The notes: generated by a model not told the origin, from the letters alone. DNA of 56,788 nt from an uncultured Phocaeicola sp. (GCA_944320605.1 CALUIE010000006.1:1-56788); one strand, 5' to 3'. Counted from the first letter of the stretch, positions 33,477 through 42,966 are shown. A program made the numbers and translations.

Positions 33477-34049
33477 TTATTTTTCCTTAGCCAGTTCTGC
33501 CCTTATCCTGCTCAAAGACTGCGGAGTTATAAACAAATACGAAGCTATGTATTTCAGTGGAACATGTTGCAGTAATAACGGATCACGTTTCAGCAAATCA
33601 AGATACCTCTCTTTTGCCTGAGGAATAGAACCGGTAGCTACTATACGTTCCTCAGCTACAAGGAAATCCTGTTCCACAAGTTTTCTTCCCAAATTGGCAC
33701 TTTCTATAGATGAGTTTAAAAACACTTCCATATTCTGTTTGTTTATTCTGTACAGTGTACTGTCCGTCATAGCCTCTATATATATTGGCGACGGGCGACC
33801 GGCCATATATCCCCAACTGGAGAAGACTGTCTCACCCGTTATGGCAAACCACACGGACAATTCCTCACCGTCACGAAGTATATAGCCTCGCCATATTCCT
33901 TCTTTAATAAGATAATATGAGCTGTTTGTCTCACCGGCACGCACCAGAAAATCACCTTTCCTGAAACAAACCTCGTCCATATTATCAACAAGTTTCATGC
34001 ACTCCTTTTCAGTAGCACTATATCTTTTGCAAAATGCATCAACAAGCAT
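33477..34049 (-). CDS. Crp/Fnr-family transcriptional regulator
   Basis: This 190-residue protein has an N-terminal cyclic-nucleotide-like beta-roll (FRKGDFLVRAGETNSSYYLIKEGIWRGYILRDGEELSVWFAITGETVFSSWGYMAGRPSPIYIEAMTDSTLYRI, seen in pieces over residues about 30-105), a dimer helix and a C-terminal winged-helix segment ending LKYIASYLFITPQSLSRIRAELAKEK. There is no Cys cluster, so it is not an oxygen-sensing FNR, and the Arg/Ser pair needed for cAMP is not evident. Its ATG at 34049 overlaps the end of the truncated MATE fragment by 11 nt, at an apparent deletion junction, so its native start and promoter may be altered. Confidence 0.85.
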   Translation of the reverse strand: MLVDAFCKRYSATEKECMKLVDNMDEVCFRKGDFLVRAGETNSSYYLIKEGIWRGYILRDGEELSVWFAITGETVFSSWGYMAGRPSPIYIEAMTDSTLYRINKQNMEVFLNSSIESANLGRKLVEQDFLVAEERIVATGSIPQAKERYLDLLKRDPLLLQHVPLKYIASYLFITPQSLSRIRAELAKEK

Positions 34050-34371
34050 ACAGTATGAGTATCAGCGATGATACTACCACTGCCTGAGTCACGTTTATGC
34101 GTGCCACCTTGACTTTCCCGTGCGACAAATGTATAGACGCTACTACCGAAGCACCAATACCGAACATCAGAGCCACTCCGGTATTGATAAGAAACAGCGG
34201 AGCTGTGATATTAACCGCAGCAAGCGCGTCGCTGCCTATACCCTTTCCCACAAATATACCGTCGGTTATTATAAATATGGCAGAGAATACCATTCCCATA
34301 ACTGTAGGTATCAGAAGTTTAACGAACAACTTCGATACATTCATCTTTCCAAAATCAATACTATCCTTCAT
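34039..34371 (-). pseudogene. truncated MATE-family efflux transporter
   Basis: The 110-residue frame matches the N-terminus of MATE (NorM/DinF-like) transporters: FVKLLIPTVMGMVFSAIFIITDGIFVGKGIGSDALAAVNITAPLFLINTGVALMFGIGASVVASIHLSHG. MATE proteins have about 450 residues and 12 helices; here only about two and a half helices remain, and the frame ends ILILYAC-TGA within the start of the Crp/Fnr gene. A deletion has apparently removed the rest of the gene. A TAACTTTG -7-like box (34399-34392) is still present upstream, so transcription could run through into the Crp/Fnr gene. No transport function is expected. Confidence 0.85.
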
Positions 34372-34526
34372 ACTCTCATTTTTTCAGGGCGCAAAGTTAA
34401 GCCAAAGACCTGTCCTGAAAATTAACATTTGGTAAAAAGAGTATCATTAAATATAAATGAGTAAAGAATTTTTCCGGTCTTCGATGAATAAATGTATATT
34501 TGCATTCGGATAAAAAGAGAAATAAT

Positions 34527-34952
34527 ATGCAAAACAGCGACAATATGGCAAATTCTCTTCCGGATTTGAAAGGTTCGATGGGCGAACATCTTGGCATAAA
34601 GTTCATAACTATGGAAGAAGGAAAGGTTATTGCCACCATGCCTGTTGACCATCGCACATGCCAGCCTTTCGGTATTCTGAACGGCGGAGCATCACTCGCA
34701 CTGGCGGAAATGGTTGCAGGACACGGTTCCGTTCCACTGTGTTCACCTAACGAGATGCCATGTGGCATACAAGTCAGCGCAAACCACGTAGGAATGGTAA
34801 AAGTGGAAAAAGGAGCTTTAGTCAAGGCTACAGGAACATTAATACATCGTGGAAGGACAACACACATTTGGAACATAGACATAACAAACTCTGAAGGAAA
34901 ACTGATTTCCACAGCAAGAATAGTTAATCAAATAGTGAAAAAACGGATATGA
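34527..34952 (+). CDS. hotdog-fold thioesterase (DHNA-CoA hydrolase candidate)
   Basis: This 141-residue PaaI/MenI-type hotdog enzyme has family motifs GSMGEHLGIKFITMEEGKVIATMPVD, TCQPFGILNGGASLALAEMVAG (catalytic acidic residue in the LAEM helix) and GIQVSANHVGMVKVEKGALVKATGTLIHRGRTTHIWNIDI. As the first gene of the men operon, with ATGA overlap to menF, it most likely hydrolyses 1,4-dihydroxy-2-naphthoyl-CoA, the step after MenB. A TATATTTG -7-like box is at 34495-34502. The ATG at 34527 is chosen because the in-frame TTG at 34500 lies inside that box. Confidence 0.87.
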   Translation: MQNSDNMANSLPDLKGSMGEHLGIKFITMEEGKVIATMPVDHRTCQPFGILNGGASLALAEMVAGHGSVPLCSPNEMPCGIQVSANHVGMVKVEKGALVKATGTLIHRGRTTHIWNIDITNSEGKLISTARIVNQIVKKRI

Positions 34953-36070
34953 ACAAACCCGATTCACACATACAAAAACTTATTGACCAGATGACGTGCA
35001 GCGACACGTCGTTCGCCATTTATCGTCTTCCGTGGACAGATATTCCACTTCTTGTCATGCAAAACGAAACCGACAGCCTGACTTTCAATAATCTCAAAGA
35101 ACTTAACGGACAAAGAGGTTTTGTTATTTCACCATTCCGATTTACAGAAGAACATCCGGGAGTAATAATTCGTCCGGACATAACAGCCACCGGATGGGAA
35201 GATATTAAGGAAAAAATATCCGGAATAACAGTAAACGAACATTCATACGGGCAGACATTATCCGTTAATTGCCGAAAATCGGAAAGTGAACTGAAGGAAA
35301 CTTATATTGAAGTATTCTCCAAATTTATCTGTCATCTTAAAAACAACACTTTCGGTAAACTCGTTTTATCACGAAACGCATCATACATGCTCGATAAAAA
35401 CTTCTCTCCAATAGAAGCATTTATCACAGCTTGCAACAGCTATCCCCGCATGATGATTTCGTTAAGCCATACCCCCATCAGCGGAACATGGATAGGCAGT
35501 ACTCCCGAAATAATCCTCAGCGGCGAAGGCAACATCTGGAATACAGTAGCCCTGGCTGGTACCATGCCCATGCAAGGAGAGGTAATGCCAACAGAATGGC
35601 ATAAAAAGGAAAAGGACGAACAGGCTTTCGTGAGCGAATATATCAACAAGGTGATAAAGAAATTCAGCAGCAAAATTGCCATAAAAGGTCCTTACACAGC
35701 ACGTGCCGGACAGCTTGTTCATTTAAGGACAGACTTCCAGTTCAGGCTGAAAAAGACTTCCGAACTGGGAAACCTGCTTGAAGCTCTTCATCCTACTCCT
35801 GCCGTATGTGGAATGCCGAAAGACAAGGCATACGATTTCATCAACGAAAACGAGGGCTACGACAGGAAATACTATTCCGGAATAATAGGATGGTTGGATC
35901 CTGACGGACATACCACACTATATGTAAATCTTCGCTGCCTGAATGTAAACGGTAATTGTGCCACTTTATATGCCGGAGGAGGAATACTTCCTTCATCGGA
36001 CGCCAACTCGGAATGGGAAGAGACACAGCATAAGATGAATACCATGCGCAAATGTTTGGAGAATTCTTAA
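34949..36070 (+). CDS. menF: isochorismate synthase
   Basis: This 373-residue chorismate-utilising enzyme starts menaquinone synthesis by converting chorismate to isochorismate. Visible family motifs are FGKLVLSRNASYML, PEIILSGEGNIWNTVALAGTMPMQGE, LHPTPAVCGMPKDKAYDFINENEGYDRKYYSGIIGWL and TLYAGGGILPSSDANSEWEET, which carry the Mg-binding Glu residues. The N-terminal part is less conserved. It is shorter than E. coli MenF (431), as usual in Bacteroidetes. Start overlaps the thioesterase stop (ATGA). It is followed by menD after 30 nt. Confidence 0.93.
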   Translation: MNKPDSHIQKLIDQMTCSDTSFAIYRLPWTDIPLLVMQNETDSLTFNNLKELNGQRGFVISPFRFTEEHPGVIIRPDITATGWEDIKEKISGITVNEHSYGQTLSVNCRKSESELKETYIEVFSKFICHLKNNTFGKLVLSRNASYMLDKNFSPIEAFITACNSYPRMMISLSHTPISGTWIGSTPEIILSGEGNIWNTVALAGTMPMQGEVMPTEWHKKEKDEQAFVSEYINKVIKKFSSKIAIKGPYTARAGQLVHLRTDFQFRLKKTSELGNLLEALHPTPAVCGMPKDKAYDFINENEGYDRKYYSGIIGWLDPDGHTTLYVNLRCLNVNGNCATLYAGGGILPSSDANSEWEETQHKMNTMRKCLENS

Positions 36071-36100
36071 TTTTTTAATTCTTAATTATTAATAACCAAA

Positions 36101-37765
36101 GTGTACACCGATAAAAAAAGCATACTGCAACTGGCTGCCCTGCTCAAAGCATACGGGATAAGGAAGATAGTACTTTGCCCCGGTAGCCGCAACATACCTA
36201 TTGTGCAGACACTTGCCAATATACCTGAATTCACCTGCTATCCCGTAACCGACGAACGAAGCGCAGGATTCTTTGCGCTCGGACTTGCCCTTCACGGAGG
36301 AAACCCGGCTGCTATCTGTTGTACTTCCGGTACTGCCCTGCTGAATCTTCATCCGGCTGTGGCCGAAGCGTTCTATCAGCAAGTGCCGCTTGTGGTAATT
36401 TCTGCCGACCGTCCTGCAGCATGGATAGGTCAGATGGACGGACAGACATTGCCTCAGCCGGGAGTATTCGGTAGTCTGGTAAAGAAATCAGTAAATCTGC
36501 CGGAAGTGAATACCGACGAAGACGAATGGTACTGTAACCGACTTATCAACGAGGCACTTCTGGAACTTAACCATCACGGTAAAGGCCCTGTTCATATTAA
36601 CGTGCCTGTAAGCGAGCCTTTCTTCCTGCTGCCGGTGAACGAACTCCCGGAAGCAAGAGTCATCACCCGCTATCAGGGACTTAGCGTTTACGACAAGGAC
36701 TACGAACCGCTTATCGAACGCCTGAACAAATACCAGCGCAGAATGATGGTAGTAGGACAGATGAACCTGATTTACCTGTTCGACAAGAAATATACCAAAC
36801 TGCTATACAAGCACTTCGCATGGTTCTCCGAGAATATAAGCAACCGCACCATACCCGGACTGCCAATCAAGAATATAGAGCCGCTTCTCTGCTCGATGGA
36901 CTTCGAGGCACAGAAGAAGATGCGTCCGGAACTGCTCATCACATACGGCGGACATATCATATCCAAGCGTCTGAAGAAATTCCTTCGCCGCCATCCGCCT
37001 GTAGAACACTGGCATGTATCGGCCGACGGTGAAGTGATGGACCTATACGGTTCTCTTACCACTATAATAGAGATGGACCCGTTTGAGTTCCTCGAAAAGA
37101 TTTCATCGCGCATGGAGAACCGCACTCCGGAATATCCGCGCCAGTGGGAAGCACTGTCGAAAGCCATACCTCAGGCAGAATTCGAATACTCGGAAATGAG
37201 CGCCATAGGAAAAGTTATAACCGGACTTCCTGCCCCATGCTCACTTCATCTTGCCAACAGTTCGGCTGTGAGATACGCACAGCTTTTCGACGTACCTCAA
37301 GATGTGGAAATCCTGTCAAACAGAGGAACGAACGGTATAGAGGGCTCATTGTCAACAGCCATAGGTTATGCCACAGCATCGGACAAACTGAACTTCATCA
37401 TCATTGGCGACCTGAGTTTCTTCTACGATATGAACGCCTTGTGGAACAACAACTACGGTTCGAACATCCGTATCCTGCTCCTCAACAACAGCGGTGGAGA
37501 GATTTTCCACGCACTGCCCGGACTTGAACTGCACGACAACGCACGCCGTTTCGTGACAGCCACACACACCGCATCGGCAAAGGCATGGGCTGAGGACCGC
37601 GGACTGGAGTATCTGTCGGCCCATAATGAAGAAGAGTTGAACAGTGCCACGGTACGTTTCCTCGAACCGTCTGTAACAAACCGTCCTATGCTTCTCGAAG
37701 TATTTACAGAGAAGGAAAAAGACATAGAACTCCTTAAGAAGTATTATCACAATCTGAAAAAATAA
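36101..37765 (+). CDS. menD: SEPHCHC synthase
   Basis: This 554-residue ThDP-dependent enzyme joins isochorismate and 2-oxoglutarate. N-terminal [37 protein letters not shown] includes the substrate region and the conserved Glu of [45 protein letters not shown] follows. The C-terminal ThDP site is [19 protein letters not shown] with [16 protein letters not shown] (GD-x-N-type motif). The start is GTG at 36101; no ATG in frame is available before an upstream TAA. The region around 36,100-38,600 is richer in GC and preferred codons than the flanking genes. It is 7 nt upstream of menB. Confidence 0.95.
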   Translation: MYTDKKSILQLAALLKAYGIRKIVLCPGSRNIPIVQTLANIPEFTCYPVTDERSAGFFALGLALHGGNPAAICCTSGTALLNLHPAVAEAFYQQVPLVVISADRPAAWIGQMDGQTLPQPGVFGSLVKKSVNLPEVNTDEDEWYCNRLINEALLELNHHGKGPVHINVPVSEPFFLLPVNELPEARVITRYQGLSVYDKDYEPLIERLNKYQRRMMVVGQMNLIYLFDKKYTKLLYKHFAWFSENISNRTIPGLPIKNIEPLLCSMDFEAQKKMRPELLITYGGHIISKRLKKFLRRHPPVEHWHVSADGEVMDLYGSLTTIIEMDPFEFLEKISSRMENRTPEYPRQWEALSKAIPQAEFEYSEMSAIGKVITGLPAPCSLHLANSSAVRYAQLFDVPQDVEILSNRGTNGIEGSLSTAIGYATASDKLNFIIIGDLSFFYDMNALWNNNYGSNIRILLLNNSGGEIFHALPGLELHDNARRFVTATHTASAKAWAEDRGLEYLSAHNEEELNSATVRFLEPSVTNRPMLLEVFTEKEKDIELLKKYYHNLKK

Positions 37766-37772
37766 TTGAATC

Positions 37773-38594
37773 ATGGAAAAAAGAGAATGGAAAACCATAA
37801 AGGAATATCAGGATATTCTTTTCGACTTCTATAACGGAATAGCGAAAATCACTATCAACCGTCCGCGATACAGAAACGCGTTCACTCCTACCACTACATC
37901 AGAAATCAGTGACGCACTGCTTATCTGCCGCGAATGTCAGGATATCAATGTAATAGTTCTGACTGGTGCAGGCGACAAGGCCTTCTGTTCAGGCGGCGAC
38001 ATGCATGTAAAAGGCCACGGAGGATATATCGGAACAGACGGTGTGCCACGCCTCAACGTGCTTGACGTACAGAAGCAGATACGTTCCATTCCAAAACCTG
38101 TGATAGCTATGGTGAATGGATATGCCATCGGTGGTGGACATGTGCTGCACGTAGTTTGCGACCTTACTATTGCATCAGAAAACGCAATCTTCGGACAGAC
38201 TGGTCCGCGTGTAGGCAGCTTCGACGCAGGTTTCGGTTCTTCTTACCTTGCCCGTGTGGTAGGTCAGAAAAAGGCCCGTGAGATATGGTTCCTCTGCCGT
38301 CAGTATTCCGCACAGGAAGCCCTCGAAATGGGACTCGTAAACAAGGTTGTTCCTTTTGACCGTTTGGAAGACGAAGTTGTAGAATGGGCAGAAACAATGA
38401 TGCAACACAGCCCGCTTGCCCTCCGCATGATAAAAGCCGGCCTGAATGCCGAACTCGACGGTCAGGCAGGAATACAGGAACTTGCAGGAGACGCCACAAT
38501 GCTGTACTACATGACCGAAGAAGCACAGGAAGGCGGAAAGGCATTCCTCGAAAAACGTAAACCCGACTGGAGCAAATTCCCTAAAATGCCGTAA
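37773..38594 (+). CDS. menB: 1,4-dihydroxy-2-naphthoyl-CoA synthase
   Basis: This 273-residue crotonase-fold enzyme cyclises o-succinylbenzoyl-CoA. Motifs are [85 protein letters not shown] (catalytic region with the conserved Asp/Ser) and the C-terminal [16 protein letters not shown] typical of MenB. Length is normal. Its substrate needs MenE, which is not in the window. A perfect 22-bp palindrome lies 16 nt after the stop, before menC. Confidence 0.96.
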   Translation: MEKREWKTIKEYQDILFDFYNGIAKITINRPRYRNAFTPTTTSEISDALLICRECQDINVIVLTGAGDKAFCSGGDMHVKGHGGYIGTDGVPRLNVLDVQKQIRSIPKPVIAMVNGYAIGGGHVLHVVCDLTIASENAIFGQTGPRVGSFDAGFGSSYLARVVGQKKAREIWFLCRQYSAQEALEMGLVNKVVPFDRLEDEVVEWAETMMQHSPLALRMIKAGLNAELDGQAGIQELAGDATMLYYMTEEAQEGGKAFLEKRKPDWSKFPKMP

Positions 38595-38610
38595 TCACAG
38601 TATATTTTTA

Positions 38611-38632
38611 GCGTGACACGTACGTGTCACGC
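38611..38632 (+). repeat. 22-bp perfect palindrome between menB and menC
   Basis: The arms GCGTGACACGT and ACGTGTCACGC abut with no spacer. As RNA it can fold into a 9-bp GC-rich stem with a GUAC tetraloop. It is not followed by a T-run, so it is not a standard terminator; it could be an mRNA-stabilising hairpin, a REP-like element or a protein operator. It stands out in GC from the surrounding 70-nt spacer. Confidence 0.75.
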
Positions 38633-38664
38633 CAATTAATACAGCACATCTTAAATTATATTTT

Positions 38665-39711
38665 ATGATTAAATCTGAAATAATTCCCTACGAACTACAC
38701 TTCAAGCAACCTGCAGGAACGTCGCGCGGCGTTTATACCACACGAAAAGTATGGTATGTCCGACTTACAGACACTGAAACCGGAAAATCCGGAACAGGCG
38801 AATGCGCTCCACTTCCCAACCTCAGTTGCGATGATATTCCTGCTTACGAAGATGTGCTGCAATGCCACTGCCTGCAAGTAGAGAAAACCGGTTCAATAGA
38901 CTATAAAAGTTTGAGGCCATATCCTTCTATGCTGTTCGGTCTGGAAACAGCTTTTTATCATCTACATACCGGAAGCCTTGCATTTTGGGATACTCCTTTC
39001 TCACGTGGAGAAGAGGGAATTACCATCAACGGCCTTATATGGATGGGCAGTTTCGACGAAATGTATGCCCGTATCCTCGAAAAGATGAAAGCCGGATTCA
39101 GCTGTATAAAACTGAAAATCGGTGCGATAGACTTCGACAAAGAATTACAGTTACTTGAATTTATCCGCAGCCATTTCGATAAAGAAGAAATAGAACTCCG
39201 TGTAGATGCAAACGGAGCTTTCAAACCGTCAGAGGCTATGACAAAACTTGAGGCACTGAGCAAGTTCGGCCTTCACTCCATTGAACAACCCATACGTCAG
39301 GGACAATGGGAAGAAATGGCAATACTCTGTGCCGCTACCCCACTACCCATAGCTCTCGACGAAGAACTGATAGGCGTAAACACAGAGAGCGAAAAGATTC
39401 GCCTTTTAGAAACAATCCGTCCACAATACATAATTCTGAAACCGTCACTGCATGGCGGAATTGCCGGTTCTGAAGAATGGATAAGACTTGCCAAGGAAAG
39501 AAACATCGGCTACTGGATAACCTCCGCACTCGAATCAAACATCGGGCTTAATGCCATAGCGCAATGGACAGCCACACAAGAACATACCTTGCCACAAGGA
39601 CTTGGAACAGGACAGCTGTTTACTGACAATATAGATTCTCCTTTGAGTATTAAGGGAGAAAAATTATGGTTCAATCTTTCAACGGAAATAAGCAACAAAC
39701 AATTCATATAA
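38665..39711 (+). CDS. menC: o-succinylbenzoate synthase
   Basis: This 348-residue enolase-superfamily enzyme dehydrates SHCHC to o-succinylbenzoate. Motifs are the first catalytic Lys region SCIKLKIGAIDFDKEL, the metal ligands RVDANGAF, SIEQPI and ALDEELIG, and the second Lys in YIILKPSLHGGIAGSEEWIRLA. The N-terminal capping domain opens ELHFKQPAGTSRGVYTTRKVWYVRL. It comes before the LuxR-type regulator with a single base between stop and next ATG, so the two are surely co-transcribed. The next expected gene, menE, is not present. Confidence 0.94.
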   Translation: MIKSEIIPYELHFKQPAGTSRGVYTTRKVWYVRLTDTETGKSGTGECAPLPNLSCDDIPAYEDVLQCHCLQVEKTGSIDYKSLRPYPSMLFGLETAFYHLHTGSLAFWDTPFSRGEEGITINGLIWMGSFDEMYARILEKMKAGFSCIKLKIGAIDFDKELQLLEFIRSHFDKEEIELRVDANGAFKPSEAMTKLEALSKFGLHSIEQPIRQGQWEEMAILCAATPLPIALDEELIGVNTESEKIRLLETIRPQYIILKPSLHGGIAGSEEWIRLAKERNIGYWITSALESNIGLNAIAQWTATQEHTLPQGLGTGQLFTDNIDSPLSIKGEKLWFNLSTEISNKQFI

Positions 39712-39712
39712 A

Positions 39713-40294
39713 ATGACTCCTGAAATAGCAATAATAGAAAAGAATACACTTACAGCATTAGGCCTGCAAACCATACTGGAAGAACTTATTCCACAAGCCA
39801 TAATACGTGTGTTTCATTCATTCGAGGAACTCATTGATGATACCCCCGACATGTATGCCCACTATTTCGTATCCATATCAATATATTTCGAGCATACGGC
39901 ATTCTTTATTGAAAGAAGACCTAAAAGTATAGTACTGTCGGCAGGAGAGCCACAAATACCGGTAGGTGTGCCTATGCTTAATACGTTATTGCCACAGGAA
40001 AAACTTATTAAGGCCTTTATGGAGATGAGAAGCAAAGGTCACGAAATGACGCATCACCCCGTAAAGCCATTACCACACGAAAGCGCGAATACACTGTCAG
40101 CCAGAGAAATAGAGGTTCTTGTCCTCGTCACAAAAGGACTTATAAACAAAGAGATTGCAGACAAACTGAACATAAGCCTGACAACAGTAATATCGCACAG
40201 AAAGAACATCACCGAAAAACTTGGAATAAAATCTGTTTCCGGACTTGCCATATATGCCGTAATGAACGGATATATTGATGCCGACAGCATATAA
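39713..40294 (+). CDS. LuxR/NarL-type regulator with degenerate receiver
   Basis: This 193-residue regulator has a C-terminal LuxR-type HTH (about 125-190): LSAREIEVLVLVTKGLINKEIADKLNISLTTVISHRKNITEKLGIKSVSGLAIYAVMNGYI. The N-terminal part looks like a receiver fold, but the acidic pair is replaced (IIEKN at 7-11), the phospho-acceptor strand is YFVSISIYF (51-59) with no Asp, and the KP motif is lacking. It therefore cannot be activated by normal phosphorylation and may respond to a ligand or partner. It is fused transcriptionally to menC (1 nt) and precedes the TonB-dependent receptor by 84 nt, an obvious candidate target. Confidence 0.85.
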   Translation: MTPEIAIIEKNTLTALGLQTILEELIPQAIIRVFHSFEELIDDTPDMYAHYFVSISIYFEHTAFFIERRPKSIVLSAGEPQIPVGVPMLNTLLPQEKLIKAFMEMRSKGHEMTHHPVKPLPHESANTLSAREIEVLVLVTKGLINKEIADKLNISLTTVISHRKNITEKLGIKSVSGLAIYAVMNGYIDADSI

Positions 40295-40378
40295 AATCAT
40301 AATAAATTAGGATTGTACGTTTTCACTATTTGAATTTCCTTTGCATCCGAATTACAAAAACCATATATAGACTGAAAG

Positions 40379-42901
40379 ATGAAAAAACGTACAACCCTGA
40401 AATCACTCAAAATAATGGTAGCAGGCATAACTGTTGTTTCTGCGGCAACACCCGCATACAGCCTGACAAGAGAAGAGACAACAGTTGCTCCAAAAGACAC
40501 AACAAGAGTGATAGACATCGAAGAAGTAGTGGTGATAGCCACTCCAAAAGAGAACAACAGATTAAGACAACAACCGGTTTCCGCCACATCGTTTTCACAA
40601 AGCGACATGAGGAACAACTCTGTGACATCAGTAAAATCATTGTCAGGACTTGTGCCTAATCTGTTCATTCCTGATTACGGTTCAAAACTTACCACTTCTG
40701 TTTACGTAAGAGGTATAGGCTCAAGAATTAACACTCCTGCCGTAGGACTGTACGTTGACAATATTCCTTATATCGACAAATCGGCCTTCGATTTCAATTA
40801 CTCTGATATAGAGCGTATAGACGTATTGCGCGGTCCGCAGGGAACCCTTTACGGACGCAACACAATGGGTGGGCTTATACGTGTATTCACCAAATCACCG
40901 TTCACGTATCAGGGCACGGACATCAGTCTTGGTGCCGCTACATACAATAACTATAAGGCATCTGTAAACCATTATCACCGTATTTCCGAGAAATTCGCGT
41001 TCTCTGCAGGAGCATTCTACGAACACGAAGGAGGATTCTTCGAAAACGTGGCCCGCAACAACGAAAAGATAGACAAAGGCGACGAAGTCGGAGGAAGGAT
41101 GAGAGCTATATGGTTGCCTAACGAAAATCTTAAACTTGACTTTACGGTAAATTACGAATATTCCGATCAGGGAGGTTATCCTTATCAGCTGACCTCTCTT
41201 TCTGAAAATGATATTTACTATCAGGATCTGAAAGATGACTTGGGCAAGGTGGCATATAACAACGAGTGCGGATATATGCGTCATCTTCTTAACGGAGGTC
41301 TGAACCTTGAGCATCAGGCAGACAACTTCATTCTCAGCAGTGTAACCGGCTTTCAGTATCTGAAAGATGAAATGAATCTGGATCAGGACTTCACAAGAAA
41401 GAACGTTTATACCATGGCACAGAGACAGAACTCTAAAACCTTAAGCGAGGAAATTGTAATGAAGTCAAAACCCGGACGCCGCTGGCAATGGACTACCGGC
41501 GTGAGCGGTTTCTATCAATGGTTGGATACGGAAGGACCTGTTACTTTCCATGAAGACGGTGTCAACTGGCTGAACAACACAATAAATTCCAATGCGAACA
41601 AATACATGCCGGAAATACCAATGGGACCGACCACAAGCATGAAAATGATATTCAGCGATGTTATTAACGGCAATACCCTTAACATACCGGGACTTTTCAA
41701 GACCCCTGTATTCAATACTTCAGTATTCCACCAGTCAACATTTAATGATTTGTTCGGTGCAGAAGGACTATCGTTCACAGTAGGACTAAGAATGGATTAT
41801 GAGAACCTGAAGATGAATTATAACTCCGGAGTAAACTATACGCATACTTATTCCCTAAGCGGTGATATGGGCAGCAGGAAGATTACAATGATTCCTGATA
41901 CAGAATTCAGCCAAGACGTGAAATACGAAGGCAACTTGAGCCATGATTACATCCAGTTATTGCCGAAATTCGCCATCCAATACGATTTCAACAAGAATAA
42001 CAATATCTATGCTACAGTGTCAAAAGGATACCGTTCGGGAGGTTACAACATACAGATGTTTTCCGACATCCTTCAGAATGACATGAAAAGCAATAATATG
42101 AGTGATGTGGCACAAAAGACGATTGAAACCCTTGACAAAATGCCTTCCGGAATGATTAATGAAGAGATGAAACAGAAGATAATAGGCATGATGAACGGTA
42201 TGGCACAAAAAGCTGATACAGACGTAAAGAATGCGACACTCTACAAACCGGAATACTCATGGAACTACGAAATAGGTTCACATTTGACAATGCTTGACGG
42301 ACGCTTGCAGGCTGATCTGGCCGCATTCTATATGGATACGCATGACCAACAGATTTCACGTTTTGCGGCAAGCGGATTAGGACGTATAACCATAAATGCA
42401 GGAAAAAGCAGAAGTATAGGTGGGGAATTAGCCTTGAAAGCACAGATTACTGACAACTTCAGCCTGAACGGTAACTACGGATATACGAACTCTAAGTTCA
42501 CAGAATATATAAGTAACTATAAGGATGCGCAAGGCAAATTGCAAGAAATAAACTATAATGGTAATTACGTGCCTTTCGTTCCTGAACATACTTTCAACAT
42601 TGGCGGACAATATATCTTCCGCATGAAAAGCGGCGCATGGCTTGATAATATAATGCTGAACGCAAACTATAAAGGAGCCGGACGCATATACTGGACAGAA
42701 CAAAACAATGCATACCAGAATCTTTACGGAACGCTGAACGGACGTATCAGTCTGAACAAAGGTAACGGACAGATAGGTATCTGGATAAACAATGCTCTCA
42801 ACACAGACTATCAGGCTTTCTACTTTGAATCAATGAACCGAGGATTCGCACAAATGGGACGACCTATGCAAATAGGTATTGATTTGAGATGCAGATTCTG
42901 A
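40379..42901 (+). CDS. TonB-dependent outer-membrane receptor, ligand unknown
   Basis: This 840-residue receptor has a signal peptide ending about residue 28 (TPAYS), a TonB-box-like EEVVVIATP (about 49-57), and a plug domain with VYVRGIGSRINTPAVGLYVDNIPYIDKSAFDF and IERIDVLRGPQGTLYGRNTMGGLIRVFTKSP. A 22-strand barrel follows, including the KGYRSGGYNIQMF segment and the C-terminal MGRPMQIGIDLRCRF. It lacks the carboxypeptidase-like N-domain of SusC proteins and has no SusD partner, so it resembles siderophore/cofactor-type receptors. An unusual Met-rich insert (about 560-610, many MN, MS and MM) lies in the barrel. It follows the men operon and its regulator. Ligand unknown. Confidence 0.88.
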   Translation: MKKRTTLKSLKIMVAGITVVSAATPAYSLTREETTVAPKDTTRVIDIEEVVVIATPKENNRLRQQPVSATSFSQSDMRNNSVTSVKSLSGLVPNLFIPDYGSKLTTSVYVRGIGSRINTPAVGLYVDNIPYIDKSAFDFNYSDIERIDVLRGPQGTLYGRNTMGGLIRVFTKSPFTYQGTDISLGAATYNNYKASVNHYHRISEKFAFSAGAFYEHEGGFFENVARNNEKIDKGDEVGGRMRAIWLPNENLKLDFTVNYEYSDQGGYPYQLTSLSENDIYYQDLKDDLGKVAYNNECGYMRHLLNGGLNLEHQADNFILSSVTGFQYLKDEMNLDQDFTRKNVYTMAQRQNSKTLSEEIVMKSKPGRRWQWTTGVSGFYQWLDTEGPVTFHEDGVNWLNNTINSNANKYMPEIPMGPTTSMKMIFSDVINGNTLNIPGLFKTPVFNTSVFHQSTFNDLFGAEGLSFTVGLRMDYENLKMNYNSGVNYTHTYSLSGDMGSRKITMIPDTEFSQDVKYEGNLSHDYIQLLPKFAIQYDFNKNNNIYATVSKGYRSGGYNIQMFSDILQNDMKSNNMSDVAQKTIETLDKMPSGMINEEMKQKIIGMMNGMAQKADTDVKNATLYKPEYSWNYEIGSHLTMLDGRLQADLAAFYMDTHDQQISRFAASGLGRITINAGKSRSIGGELALKAQITDNFSLNGNYGYTNSKFTEYISNYKDAQGKLQEINYNGNYVPFVPEHTFNIGGQYIFRMKSGAWLDNIMLNANYKGAGRIYWTEQNNAYQNLYGTLNGRISLNKGNGQIGIWINNALNTDYQAFYFESMNRGFAQMGRPMQIGIDLRCRF

Positions 42902-42912
42902 CACATAAATGA

Positions 42913-42966
42913 ATGTAAAAAATAGACCGGCACGAAGAGATTTTTCATGCCGGTCTATTTTACATT
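42913..42966. terminator. bidirectional terminator between the receptor and the B12 operon
   Basis: AAAATAGACCGGCA (42919-42932) and TGCCGGTCTATTTT (42948-42961) pair perfectly, and the stem can be extended by ATGTAA/TTACAT with a two-base bulge. It serves the convergent ends of the TonB-dependent receptor gene (+) and the last propeller gene (-). Confidence 0.9.

Noticed and set aside
34500..34526. TTG start for the men thioesterase
   Set aside because: The TTG lies within the predicted -7 element TATATTTG; the ATG at 34527 gives the normal family start.
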